Assembly (NCBI GenBank): GCA_936432065.2
Contig: OW386289.2
Location: 20,480,277-20,544,276, forward strand
From: Rutpela maculata
Lineage: Eukaryota > Arthropoda > Insecta > Coleoptera > Cerambycidae
Length of the DNA stretch: 64,000 nucleotides
Reading direction: 5' to 3'
Shown piece by piece: positions 11,431 to 20,508 of the stretch. The notes beneath the pieces are model-generated. The model worked only from the letters and a program-made list of their open reading frames with translations, was not told the DNA's origin and did not search any database. Numbering within the stretch: position 1 is the first letter of the stretch; each line of letters begins with the position of its first letter. A program made the translations under genes and the position numbers.

Positions 11431-11762
11431 TTAACCTTTTCGCACTGGGAACCAGATATCTACGCATGACAAGAGGTGCACTTAATTACTGAAAAAAATA
11501 CTTATCCGCCTATTACACATTGTTGGTTCAACCCTCTTCTTACTCCTCCCACTGTTAGTTCAATTTTTTTTTTGCTATTTTACACATTTATAGTTTATGT
11601 TAGGTAAATAAAAGTTTAATTTCTATTATTAGCATTTTTTCCCCTAAATTCATAAAAATGTTGAGTTTGTTAAGCCGTACATATCTAAAAAAGTACCTAT
11701 AGTTCACGGCTGCAAACGGACAAATTTGCAAGCGCAGTCCGCTACCGTCCTTAAAGGGTTAA
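11431..11762. mobile_element. Short TTAA-flanked element, piggyBac-like (MITE)
   Basis: The ends are TTAA at 11431-11434 and 11759-11762. The inner ends read CCTTTTCGCACTGG on the left and, on the other strand, CCCTTTAAGG on the right. TTAA target duplication with CCCT/CCYT-type ends is the mark of piggyBac elements. It holds no transposase. Excision between the two TTAAs would rejoin the RT reading of the host element. The inverted ends are only partly alike, so the call rests mainly on TTAA and position. Confidence 0.6.
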
Positions 11763-12388
11763 TGCTAGGAACACCCGTCATAGTTCTGACTATAGTTGGG
11801 AGCTGTAGTATTAAACAACACAGGTTCAGTTTTATTGAAGTTTAATAATAAATTGTTCGGAAGGTTGTAATCAAGGACAGCATTTGTACAATCATTAGCT
11901 GCAGTATTAAGCATATTTACATTGTCGGCTGAGACAATTGCTGACATATCGTCTGCAAATAAAGTTATTGTGCTGTGGCAATGTTTATGAAATGGTTCAA
12001 CTATGTCGTTTATAAAGATTAGAAAGAGTAGAGGGCCAAGGATACTCCCTTGAGGCACCTCTATCTTGATAGGTTGCAAGTCGGAGTTATGCTCCCTGCC
12101 ACCTGCCTGTAGTACAACCATCTGCGAACGCTCAGACAAGTAGGAAGAGATCTAACTATAGGACAGTCCCCTTACTCCATAGTAATAGAGTTTTTGTTTA
12201 AGGAAGTCATGATTTACCATGTCAAAGGCATGCTTATAGTCAAAATATAAACCAGCAACACATTTTTTTGTCATCAAGACTAGGAATTAACTGAATTTAA
12301 TATAGCATCTTGCGTAGAAAGATTTTTGCGGAAACCGTATCAGTGAGAATATTATTTCTGTTGAGATAGTTCAGTAGGTAATCTAGAG
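11763..12388 (-). pseudogene. RT core of non-LTR element 3
   Basis: The frame 12139-11765 holds VPQGSILGPLLFLIFINDI and an intact catalytic TLFADDMSA. Upstream (12140-12380), in shifted frames, the palm-start text can be followed back to YLLNYLNRNNIL at about 12360. The stretch ends at the left TSD of the P-like insertion. Confidence 0.8.
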
Positions 12389-13273
12389 CACAGAAAAGAG
12401 AACTACCAGAAACGCCACTTGGGCTTCCCGCCAAAATTCCATTGCCTCCATTTTGTTGTTAGTACATCCGTCAGTTCATTTATTGTTTTAGGTTAAAACA
12501 ATAAATGACAATCTTTGACATAATACCAAAATAAATTTTTAAAAGGTTTTAGTTTTTATTGTGCTGTGAATAGGTAAAAGATCATAGCGAGAAAGTGTTG
12601 TTAATAGTAATTTTTATTACCGATATGAGTAAAGGTGTTAAGGAATATCCAAGTAGTACGACAGGAAAAGACATTAAACTATTTAAGTTTCCTAAGGATC
12701 CCCAAAGGTATTTTATTATTGATGTAAATTATAAAATATTTCCAAGTAATTGTAAACCTTTCTTCTTTTAAGGTCCGTATTGTGGTTGGAAGCATTCAAT
12801 CATGGGGATTTGGCAAGTAAAAGTTCAGCCGAACTATATAACAATTTTAAGTTGTGCGCACGACAAATATGTACCAAAATAGATTGCTACCAACAGCACT
12901 ACCTACTATTTTCCCTCAACTTGATAGTTTAAAAAGAAAAATTTTTAATATTTCCCCGGAACAACCTCCAAGTAAGAAATTACAGATTTTCTCAGGCGAG
13001 ACATTGTATTGATTCCAATACATTTTGTGATTTTATATTAAGAATACAATTGTTCGTAGAGATAATTTTATCCAGTTTACTTCAATAGTTTTAACACCCA
13101 TTATAAATAGAATTCTTCGAATAACGTAATTGTATTCAGCCTGTGTAAAGTTTATTTATAAACATGCTGTTTAGATTTCCCGCCAAAATTACCAACAACA
13201 AAATGGCAAAGGTCACAAAAAACCATCAAAGGCGGTGCTGAGAGTGTCGCTTCTGGTAGTTCCTTATTCTGTG
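12389..13273 (+). mobile_element. P-like DNA transposon with a THAP-domain gene, 885 bp
   Basis: Terminal inverted repeats start CACAGAA and share GAACTACCAGAA plus CGMCACT on both sides (left 12389-12420, right 13242-13273). The flanks carry TCTAGAG on both sides (12382-12388 and 13274-13280), a perfect 7-bp and possibly 8-bp target duplication. Subterminal CCCGCCAAAATT also occurs at both ends. Inside is a spliced THAP-type gene start. P-superfamily elements combine THAP domains with short-site duplications of about 8 bp, so P-like is the best assignment. The catalytic part is absent, so this is an internally deleted copy. Confidence 0.7.
12625..13012 (+). pseudogene. THAP zinc-finger domain, two exons, C2CH ligands lost
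   Basis: Exon 1 (12625-12707) reads MSKGVKEY, then DIKLFKFPKDPQR. A 65-base intron follows (donor GTATTT at 12708, acceptor TTTTAAG ending 12772). Exon 2 continues SVLWLEAFNHGDLASK and FKLCARQI, then after a frameshift NRLLPTALPTIFPQLD, to a stop at 13010-13012. FPKDP, the W after it, LCA and the RL-P-AVPTIF-like end are the THAP signature, a DNA-binding domain used by P transposases. Three of the four zinc ligands (two early Cys and the His after LCA) are not visible, so the domain has decayed. Confidence 0.72.
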
Positions 13274-13651
13274 TCTAGAGTGAAAGGCTTTCTCATACAT
13301 TTTAGAGAAAACAGAAAGTAAAGAGATTGGCCTATAGTTTTCTATCATGTCTGTCTCATTTTTCTTGTGTATAGGCTTAACAATAGACTTTTTTAAGTTG
13401 GCTGGGAAGATGCCTTTTTCAAAAGACTTATTTATCAAGAATGTAAAAACCGGAGCTAGAATATCGGCAATATTACCAAGCAGGGAGCAAGGAACTCCAT
13501 CCAGTCATGCAGAATTTTTTACCGAAACTGCTTTTAACAGTGAAAATGTCTCATCAATAGTAATAGGAGTTAAGGACATAGAGTGGCAACTAGCACCAAT
13601 GTTTGCATTAAATTGATTAAATGGATTTTTTATTAAAATCGGTGTTAGTGT
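13274..13651 (-). pseudogene. RT N-terminal part of non-LTR element 3
   Basis: The minus strand reads NIADILAPVFTFLINKSF and EKGIFPANLKKSIVKPIHKK, then ENYRPISLLSVFSKMYEKAF. It is then interrupted by the P-like element right after the conserved 'EKAFHS' position. The frame upstream of 13450 is broken once. Confidence 0.8.
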
Positions 13652-14114
13652 TTAACCCTTTCACTGCTCAAAGCGTGTATACGCGCGAAAAATAAATGGG
13701 CCCACTGTGCTCCAAGCGTGTTAACTCGCCTGTCGTTTTTAAATTGGTTCAGACTGCTCAAAGCGATTTAACACGCGTATATGTTCTATTAATACATTTT
13801 TATATACTTACACAAGTTTCTGTTGTACCTTAATATTTTTGATAAGAATGTTGTTTTGTTTTTATGTTTATGTTTACTTGTACTGTTTTTAACCATTTTC
13901 TAAAAATAAATTATTATTATTGAAACTAGAGCACTTGGTTTTTGTTTTTCTTTCAATTTTATATATAATAATAGACCATGCATACAATAAACCAAATCAA
14001 ATAGTAACGTAATATCAGATCTGCGTGCTCCAAGCGCGTATACTCGCAAGCGGTCAATTTATTGCGCACTACACGAGAATTACGTGAAACCGCTCTGCGC
14101 AGCGAAAGGGTTAA
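13652..14114. mobile_element. piggyBac-like MITE with TTAA target duplication
   Basis: The left end is TTAA followed by CCCTTTCACTGC; the right end is GCAGCGAAAGGG followed by TTAA. The inverted ends match over about 13 bases, and both ends carry repeated 'CTCAAAGCG / CTCCAAGCG...TATACGCG' motifs as subterminal repeats. No transposase frame exists, so it would have needed one from an autonomous relative. It lies in the RT of non-LTR element 3, and coding sense resumes on both sides. Confidence 0.78.
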
Positions 14115-15010
14115 GTTAGAGGTAAGCTGATTGGGCGAGTTTAGAAAAAGTGCATTAAATTTTTGAGCTGCAGTTTGGTAATCCTGGAGCATGTTCCCTT
14201 GCTCATCTTTAAAAGATGTGGGATAGGATTCAGTTTGAATAGAATTAAAGTCATTTCTTATTATCCGCCACACGCATTTTGTTTTATTTTTAGCATTAGA
14301 GTACAAATTATCATTGTACGCTTTCTTTCTGTCTTTAATAGCCTGTCTACGTTCCTTTAGTAGGGATCTGTATTTATTATTTAAATATTTGTCATTGTAG
14401 TTAATTTTAACTGTCTAAATGTTTCACCACGCTTAATAATCTCGTCATTAATCCAGGGTTTATCAATGCACTTCTTATTCCTGTCAACCTTTATGAGTAC
14501 TAAGGAAAGCATTTTTCTAATATCTCGAGAAATGTTGTCAAAAATGTATCAAACATGTCGGACACATCCCTCCCTAAGAGAATACTCTCCCAGGATTCAG
14601 AGTAGATAATTTTTAAAATTAATAATATTCATTGGATCTTTGAAGTTCCTGGTGTATTTAAATACGGGGCTCTGATGTGCTGACACACTACAGGGGATTG
14701 AGACCATTTGCATGAAGTGGTCAGGAAGATGACTTCCAACATTTGAAACTGTTAACCAACCTTAATCAAAGTTACAAAAGATATTGTCAATAATCGTTCG
14801 AGAATTACCAATTATTCTAGAATAATCTCTAATACATGAAAAAGTCCATAGCTACCTAAAAGATTTGAGATAGATATAGCATGAGGGTTATTATTTTCAG
14901 GATCGAAATTTGTATTGAAGTCGCCACATATAATAAGAGGCTTATTGTTATTACTGGTAATTTTGTCAACATAAGTGCCCAAGTTTTGTAAGAATATTGT
15001 TTTTTATCTT
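14115..15010 (-). pseudogene. Endonuclease domain and linker of non-LTR element 3
   Basis: About 14990-14870 reads YVDKITSNNNKPLIICGDFN, the catalytic CGDFN box of the EEP endonuclease. About 14710 gives SHLPDHFMQMVSI, the SDH box region. WINDEIIKRGETFRQLK at about 14455-14400 is the start of the linker. The frame 14306-13959 crosses into the piggyBac-like insertion, and only its part above 14114 belongs here (QKFNALFLNSPNQLTSNLT). The 5' end of the element stops near 15010. Confidence 0.75.
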
Positions 15011-15099
15011 CTTTTTCTTTTTCAAAATTATGTAAAGGTATGGAAATGATTTAATTCACGAAACCGTTTGCCTACGAAATAAATAATTTAATGAGAAAT

Positions 15100-15749
15100 A
15101 TACAGGGTGGACCATTAATAATAGGCCGTAGTTCAAGGTAGATTCTTTGGACCAAAATATGAGGATATAACCAAACATGCTTTAGTAAATTGTTTCTGTG
15201 GAAAAAGATACAAAATTGTAATTTTTTTTCTTTATTTTTTGCAATATCTCAACTGCCTCTTGACCGATCTTCTCCCAATTTGTTAAAAAAACGTTCTTTA
15301 AGCTAAGAAATAATAATTTATGTATTACATCACGCTAGCCTGTAGAGGACGCCTCATAGTTAACTTTATACTTGATGAATATTTTTTCTCTTTTTTTTTT
15401 TTACGAAACGTAGTGGCACTTTTGACTAGAAAATATCATGCAGGAGTCATTTCTACGTAAAAAAAAGTACACTTGATAGAACTTGATAATTCCAACCGTT
15501 TTCGAAAAATTGCCGCATAGGTCTCAAATATTCTTTGAAAACAAACCCAATTTGAAAAGGAAAAATTGTATTTATTGAAAAGTGTGCTTTGATGACGTCT
15601 TAGTTGTGTCATTTACTCACAATTTCATTAGTTTGACATATCTCTTTCCACAGCAACAATTTACTAAAGCATGTTTGGTTATATCCTCATATTTTGGTCC
15701 AGAGAATCTACCCTTGAACTATGGCCTATTGTTAATGGTCCACCCTGTA
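15100..15749. mobile_element. TA-flanked inverted-repeat element, Tc1/mariner-type MITE
   Basis: The ends are TACAGGGTGGACCATTAA on the left and its complement on the right. The inverted match extends about 100 bp inward, through the ATATGAGGATATAACC stretch and the 20 bases around AAACATGCTTTAGTAAATTG. Both sides are flanked by TA. There is no transposase frame. TA duplication suggests Tc1/mariner-type mobilisation, but the element is otherwise unclassified. Confidence 0.7.
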
Positions 15750-16578
15750 TAGACACCATCTTTTTTCTTAATATTACTTTCTATTAGTAGTTTTCAAGGT
15801 AGTTTTGAATGTCATGTCAAATAATAATAATAATTTTCACATAATTCTTATATTTGATGTCCTCGTCAAAATTGTTATTTAAAATTAAAAAGAAAAGTGT
15901 CAGCAATTTTCTTCAAATCCCAATTTAATTAAAAGAAAATGTATAATCAGTGTACACTTTAATTATTCAGAATAATAACTAATAGGAATTAGTCTTGCTT
16001 GAATGTAAATAATAAACTAATTTCTTACAAGTATCCATATAATATTCAATACAATCTACACCTACTTACATTTTTATTTTATTTAACAACTTCTCGATGG
16101 TAAAGAAAATTTTTTCACAACCGTCAGACTGTAATATTTTGGTCCAAAGAATCTACCCTTGAACTATGGCCTATTGTTAATGGTCCACCCTGTATAGACA
16201 CCATCTTTTTTCTTAATATTACTTTCTATTAGTAGTTTTCAAGGTAGTTTTGAATGTCATGTCAAATAATAATAATACTTTTCACATAATTCTTATATTT
16301 GATGTCCTCGTCAAAATTGTTATTTAAAATTAAAAAGAAAAGTGTCAGCAATTTTCTTCAAATCCCAATTTAATTAAAAGAAAATGTATAATCAGTCTAC
16401 ACTTTAATTATTCAGAATAATAACTAATAGGAATTAGTCTTGCTTGAATGTAAATAATAAACTTATTTCTTACAAGTGTCCATATAATATTCAATACAAT
16501 CTACACCTACTTACATTTTTATTTTATTTAACAACTTCTCGATGGTATAGAAAATTTTTTCACAACCGTCAGACTGTA
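15689..16578. repeat. Two tandem copies of a 445-bp unit
   Basis: The unit 15689-16133 repeats at 16134-16578 with very few changes (for example CAGTGTACAC against CAGTCTACAC). It includes the last 60 bases of the TA-flanked element, so the duplication happened after that element inserted. High identity means it is recent, or an assembly artefact. Confidence 0.92.
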
Positions 16579-16634
16579 ACCCTGTTGCTTGCTGCGAAAC
16601 TGATTCACAAGCATGCACCGTTCTCCTAAATCAT

Positions 16635-16830
16635 TATAAAATGCAGTACAATTCCCCCACAATGCACAAAAATGCACGTAAATGCATCAAAATGCACTGC
16701 TAAGCATTGCAATGCATCGCAATGCTCCACAATTCACTAACAATGCATTTAAATTCACCGTCGGCCTTTAAATGCACCAACTATGCATTGCAATTCATTG
16801 CAATGCAGGTCTTGTACACCAAAATGCACC
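16635..16830. repeat. AATGCA-rich degenerate short repeat
   Basis: About ten AATGCA hexamers, mostly as AAATGCAC or CAATGCA, spaced roughly 8-25 bases apart, with near variants such as ATGCATTG. It lies about 260 bases upstream of the host exon, in what should be its last intron. Confidence 0.7.
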
Positions 16831-17091
16831 CCTTGACTTAATTGTTGTGTTTTTCAATATTAATATTATTGTGAATAATTTCATTAAATATTTTATATAA
16901 TGTTGACATCATGTAAACACAGTAAAATTGTGATGTCAATTTAAGAGTGACGTGCACCACTTGATATATTAGAACCACTTTAGTATCAAATTCTGTCATT
17001 CAAACTTTTTCAGTGTATTTTTGCCATTTCACTTAGAGCAGTTCAACAGTACATCTTATGTATCTTGTTTTGTTTTTTTTTTTTTTTTTAG

Positions 17092-17982
17092 ATTTTGGGA
17101 CCAGAAGAAATTCTCTATGCCGTAGGCCAGGGAGCATTAGCAGTCGAATGTCGAGCAAATGATGAAAACACAATCAAGCTTCTCGAACCTCTCTATGACC
17201 TCCAAACGGCATTACGCGTAACAGCTGAAAGAAGTTTTTTGAAAACTTTAGGAGGGGGATGTAGTGCTCCTGTGGCAGTTTCTTCTGAGTTAAAAATAGA
17301 AAAATCACACGAATTGAAAATAACTCTGAATGGTGCCGTTTGGTCATTAGATGGTGCAGAAGAAGTTAAGGAAAAAGACGAGATAAGTATTACCGTTAAG
17401 AATGGATTAAGGTGTGATACTTGCCCTTATAAAGGCAATATAAATAATCAAAATCTGGAAGATATCGAGAATTTGAACGATTGTGCTCGGTGTCCTATAA
17501 GTCCAACGAAGGAACCATCCTTAAAAAGACAAAAATTTGATGACAAAGTCCCTATTGATATTTTGAAGACTGACCCTCATGAACACTGCCCCGTTCAACT
17601 TCCCATTGGAGCTGACTTCATGGGAAAATGTCCGTATTTAGAGAATGTTTTAAATGGCATTCAGAGCAAGTGTCCTGTAAATGGTGCTATCCAGGGTGCA
17701 AGTACTGAGGACTATACAAAATGTCCTTTTTTAACCGATGGCAAATTTATGCCCCAAATAGATGACCAATTGCAAAAGCTAGATAGTAAGGTTGATCCTA
17801 GTAACTTGTTCTGCGGGTTAGTAACACATAAAGATGCAAAGGACGAAGGCATGGAAAATGCAAGGAAATTAGGCGAAAGGCTGGCTCATAATTTGATATT
17901 AAAAGGTGCCTTGGAAATTATGACAAACGCTCAGTCCATTATACACAGCTCGATTGGTCTTAGCGCCAGTACCAGTAGTTGA
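17092..17982 (+). CDS. Porphobilinogen deaminase (hydroxymethylbilane synthase), last exon
   Basis: The enzyme joins four porphobilinogen molecules into hydroxymethylbilane, the third step of haem synthesis, in the cytosol. After a poly-T tract and acceptor AG (17090-17091), the exon opens in frame with GPEEILYAVGQGALAVECRA and AERSFLKTLGGGCSAPVAV. The Cys at 17260-17262 is the one that holds the dipyrromethane cofactor in this family. NGAVWSLDG matches the usual domain 3. An insertion of about 130 residues then carries six Cys-Pro pairs (exon codons about 110-211), before the usual ending LGERLAHNLILKGALEIM. The stop is at 17980-17982. Earlier exons were not found in the window. No damage is visible, so it is probably a live host gene. 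Confidence 0.92.
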   Translation: MLGPEEILYAVGQGALAVECRANDENTIKLLEPLYDLQTALRVTAERSFLKTLGGGCSAPVAVSSELKIEKSHELKITLNGAVWSLDGAEEVKEKDEISITVKNGLRCDTCPYKGNINNQNLEDIENLNDCARCPISPTKEPSLKRQKFDDKVPIDILKTDPHEHCPVQLPIGADFMGKCPYLENVLNGIQSKCPVNGAIQGASTEDYTKCPFLTDGKFMPQIDDQLQKLDSKVDPSNLFCGLVTHKDAKDEGMENARKLGERLAHNLILKGALEIMTNAQSIIHSSIGLSASTSS

Positions 17983-18041
17983 TTCTCATTACACTTGGAG
18001 ACAAATCATTTTTAAGTTCCTCTGTATGTTTAGGTTGTATG

Positions 18042-18047
18042 AATAAA
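18042..18047 (+). terminator. Poly(A) signal of the porphobilinogen deaminase gene
   Basis: AATAAA lies 60 bases after the stop codon, on the same strand, in an ordinary insect 3' UTR distance. Confidence 0.7.
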
Positions 18048-18062
18048 ACATCTAGGTAAGGG

Positions 18063-18624
18063 TTAAGGTTATAACTAGGTATCTCTTCACAAACAGTGAG
18101 CAAACGACAAAATTTACTATATGCGCAGCAAGAGTATATGTTCTATAAAAGGATAGGTTGATATAATCTATAATGCTGTTATGACCTAGATAAATCACCA
18201 AATGGTAAGCAAAATATCGAAAAAAGGATGTATTAAGGAATATACGAATGGGACCATTTTTTCATGAACAATTCAATTCAAGGCAACACAACTTTATTTA
18301 ATAATTTAATTTACATGGAATTTGCAACTTCCATACGTACCTATCAGACATCCTCAACATGAAGCTCCATGACAGTTGAAGGGCAGAACAAGAACTTTAA
18401 AAAATCTAAATGTAAAAACCTTAACTCCTTTCATCTCTGTGGATTAAAAAAGATATTAAAATAAAATTGCTAAAATCGTTGAAATGCATGAAAAAGATCA
18501 GAGATTTCAACCATGATTTTCAGGGTAAAAATAGTTATTAAGGTACCAAGGGTACCTCTGGCCCGAGCGAATGTACGTCGACCGAGGGCGTCATTATCCT
18601 ATAACACCCATGGTGCCTTCAACG
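18063..18624. other. Intergenic, nothing recognised
   Basis: There is no convincing frame or repeat except a short GGTACCAAGGGTACC palindrome at about 18541. Confidence 0.5.
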
Positions 18625-18946
18625 TTTAATGTCCTGCAAGTCTGTTATTTAATTCGAATTTTTTTTTGACATTTACGATTTATTAATTTGACATCTATTA
18701 GGTTCAGAACAATTTGATTTAAAAGAGAGTAAAAAATCAAAATTGTTTGTAAACGCCGCCGTTGCATAGCAACGCATTTTGTTTGTCAATAACGCTATCA
18801 TAATTTGCTTGTTTTGGGTTGTATTATAATTTTATAATGCCCTAGGGCGTTATAGATATTCATAACGCCCTAGGGCGTTATTTTTCATTTAATGTATCTC
18901 AAAATAAGGTGGTTATTGTAAGATAACAGACTTGTAGGACATTAAA
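18625..18946. mobile_element. Small inverted-repeat element (MITE), 322 bp
   Basis: The ends are TTTAATGTCCTGCAAGTCTG on the left and the complement of TTTAATGTCCTACAAGTCTG on the right, about 25 bp alike. The inner part holds two copies of the palindrome GCCCTAGGGC at about 18840 and 18867. The element may use a TTAA-like or TTTAA site; the duplication cannot be separated from the repeat end. Confidence 0.72.
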
Positions 18947-19064
18947 TTGATTTTTCATTTTAAGTACAAATTTATAGCGCTGTGATTTTTAATAAAAGCT
19001 TTGAACTTGCCTCAAAATCTAGGATTATAATGTTGGTTAATATTCTTCTTCTTTGGCGTCAATA

Positions 19065-19195
19065 AGGATCTGTAATTATGTAGACCAAGCATGTTAGCTA
19101 AATCCAAGGGGGTGTCTGTGGAATTAATTTCCACAAGTCGCCATTATAAAAAATTGAACTGTTTTAGAATTTCATTCTTATTGTGAGGAAAAAAA
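19065..19195. repeat. Dispersed repeat, inverted copy at 33212-33325
   Basis: GGAATTAATTTCCACAAG followed by a TTGTTTTAGAAT-like stretch and CATTCTTATTGTGAG is found in reverse complement at 33212-33325. About 80 bp are closely alike and a further 50 are weaker. Confidence 0.65.
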
Positions 19196-19217
19196 AAGTT
19201 AATTATAATAATAAAAT

Positions 19218-19861
19218 GTGGGCGTAGCGGGCCTAAATGCAAGCTATCTAAAACCCTTGGTAACAGCCCAACCATCTTCCAGGCAGAAATCTATGCTATA
19301 GATCAATGTGCCCAGGAATACCTTAACAGAGGCACTTGAAGGGCAAAGATCTGTATACTTTCAAATAGCCAGGCAGCACTAAAGGCTCTCAGGTCCTATA
19401 CTTAGAGTCTAAAATTGCCTGAGAATGCAGACAATTCCTGAGACAACTGGCAAAAAACAACAAGGTTACCTTGATGTGGGTGCCAGGGCATGAGGGAATA
19501 GAAGGTAATGAATTAGCTGACAGGCTCGCAAGAAAATGAGCTGAAGCCCTACTGGAGGAATACTCCAGGCCAGAGACAAGTGAAGAGGTTTATGACCTAT
19601 TCGACAAAGAATGCCGCAAGTCTTCTTGAACTCGAAAAGTCCGACCTAAGGTTGATCCCAGGCCTTCTAACTGGCCATTTCCCCTTGAAATATCATCTCA
19701 ATGACATGGGCATGGCAGAAGATGGCAAATGCAAATACTGTGAATCTGTAACTGCCACTGCAGAACATATACTTTGTGAATGCAAGGTACTAATCCGCAT
19801 TAGGCTAAAGTACCTAGAACAGGCAAAATTAATGCCTGAAGACACCCAAGAAGCACATTAG
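19218..19861 (+). pseudogene. RNase H and zinc C-terminus of an I-like non-LTR element
   Basis: In broken frames the strand reads TIFQAEIYAIDQCAQEYL (the acidic RNase H box), then VPGHEGIEGNELADRLA, the last RNase H block. The open frame 19580-19861 gives LTGHFPLKYHLNDMG and KCKYCESVTATAEHILCEC, a CCHC element typical of the C-terminus of I-like elements that carry RNase H. RNase H removes the RNA strand after first-strand synthesis. Several stops and a 5' truncation make it inactive. It is a different lineage from the other retroelements in the window, which lack RNase H. Confidence 0.82.
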
Positions 19862-20390
19862 GTCAGAATTACGTAATGTAGCCCTCATTTTCTCATTTAA
19901 CCCAACCTAATTGACGTAAAATATAAGTAAATGGGGAATGGTACGACGTCAGTAATACCTCTTAAATAAGGTTGCTAAGTTATAATGACCTATTAGTTAT
20001 AGAATATATTTCCCTGAACAGGTAATTTAAACATAAACATTGTGTTTAAGTGTGGCCGTTAATACGTAATATCTACCAAACCAGTTATCCTCTTTCAACT
20101 GCAGTCTTTCTTTCACAGGAATAACTAATAAGGTTTTATCTACAACAATAATGACTTACTCATAAGTCATAAGACATAAGCAGCAAATACATAACTAGAA
20201 TCCAGACATCTCTATTATAATGTGGAAGTAAAGTATATCATACATATAGTTGTGAAATAATGTGTCCACCTTGTCCCTTTGTGTGTTTTTTGACTGCCAA
20301 TTTTTTTTTAACTTGAATGTATTTTAAAAATATTTGTAAGTCGATACAATTGCCCTGCAGGACTTTCCTGGAGCATAATAGTATATTATT
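19861..20390. repeat. Compound repeat, U part, copy 1
   Basis: From GTCAGAATTACGTAATGTAG to GGACTTTCCTGGAGCATAA this stretch matches 23416-23985 in the same orientation. In copy 2 the U part runs straight into the Z part. Here it is cut near 20390, and the matching Z part resumes at 26590. The intervening 6.2 kb is therefore an insertion. Confidence 0.8.
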
Positions 20391-20508
20391 CAACGAGCAT
20401 ATAATGATAGCTGTTATTCACGAGGATGAAGTTAAGACACGAGCCGTAGGCGAGTGTCGTAAATCACCAGAGTGAATAGTAGCCATTATGTGCGAGTAGA
20501 ATACTATA
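20391..20508. repeat. Imperfect hairpin repeat (~118 bp)
   Basis: ATAATGATAGCTGTTATTCAC on the left pairs with GTGAATAGTAGCCATTATG on the right. The loop holds ACACGAGCCGTAGGCGAGTG. It lies at the left end of the large inverted-repeat element and may be a separate small insertion or its terminal hairpin. Confidence 0.6.

Larger units (their letters stand above)
10625..15010 (-). mobile_element. Non-LTR retrotransposon 3 (Jockey-like), split by three DNA transposons
   Basis: Removing three inserted elements leaves one minus-strand retrotransposon. Its parts are endonuclease (about 15010-14400), a linker (14306-14115), RT N-part (13651-13274), RT core (12388-11763), RT C-part (11430-10860) and a 3' UTR ending in a TTTATT-rich stretch near 10625-10680. 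Coding sense continues across each insertion point, which supports the nested order. The 5' end is truncated inside the endonuclease. Because the nested elements entered an already present copy, this is the oldest layer here. Confidence 0.82.

Noticed and set aside
1..17091. Upstream exons of porphobilinogen deaminase
   Set aside because: I looked for the usual N-terminal and central blocks (VGTRKS-, HSLKDLPT-like) and did not see them; short exons could have been missed.
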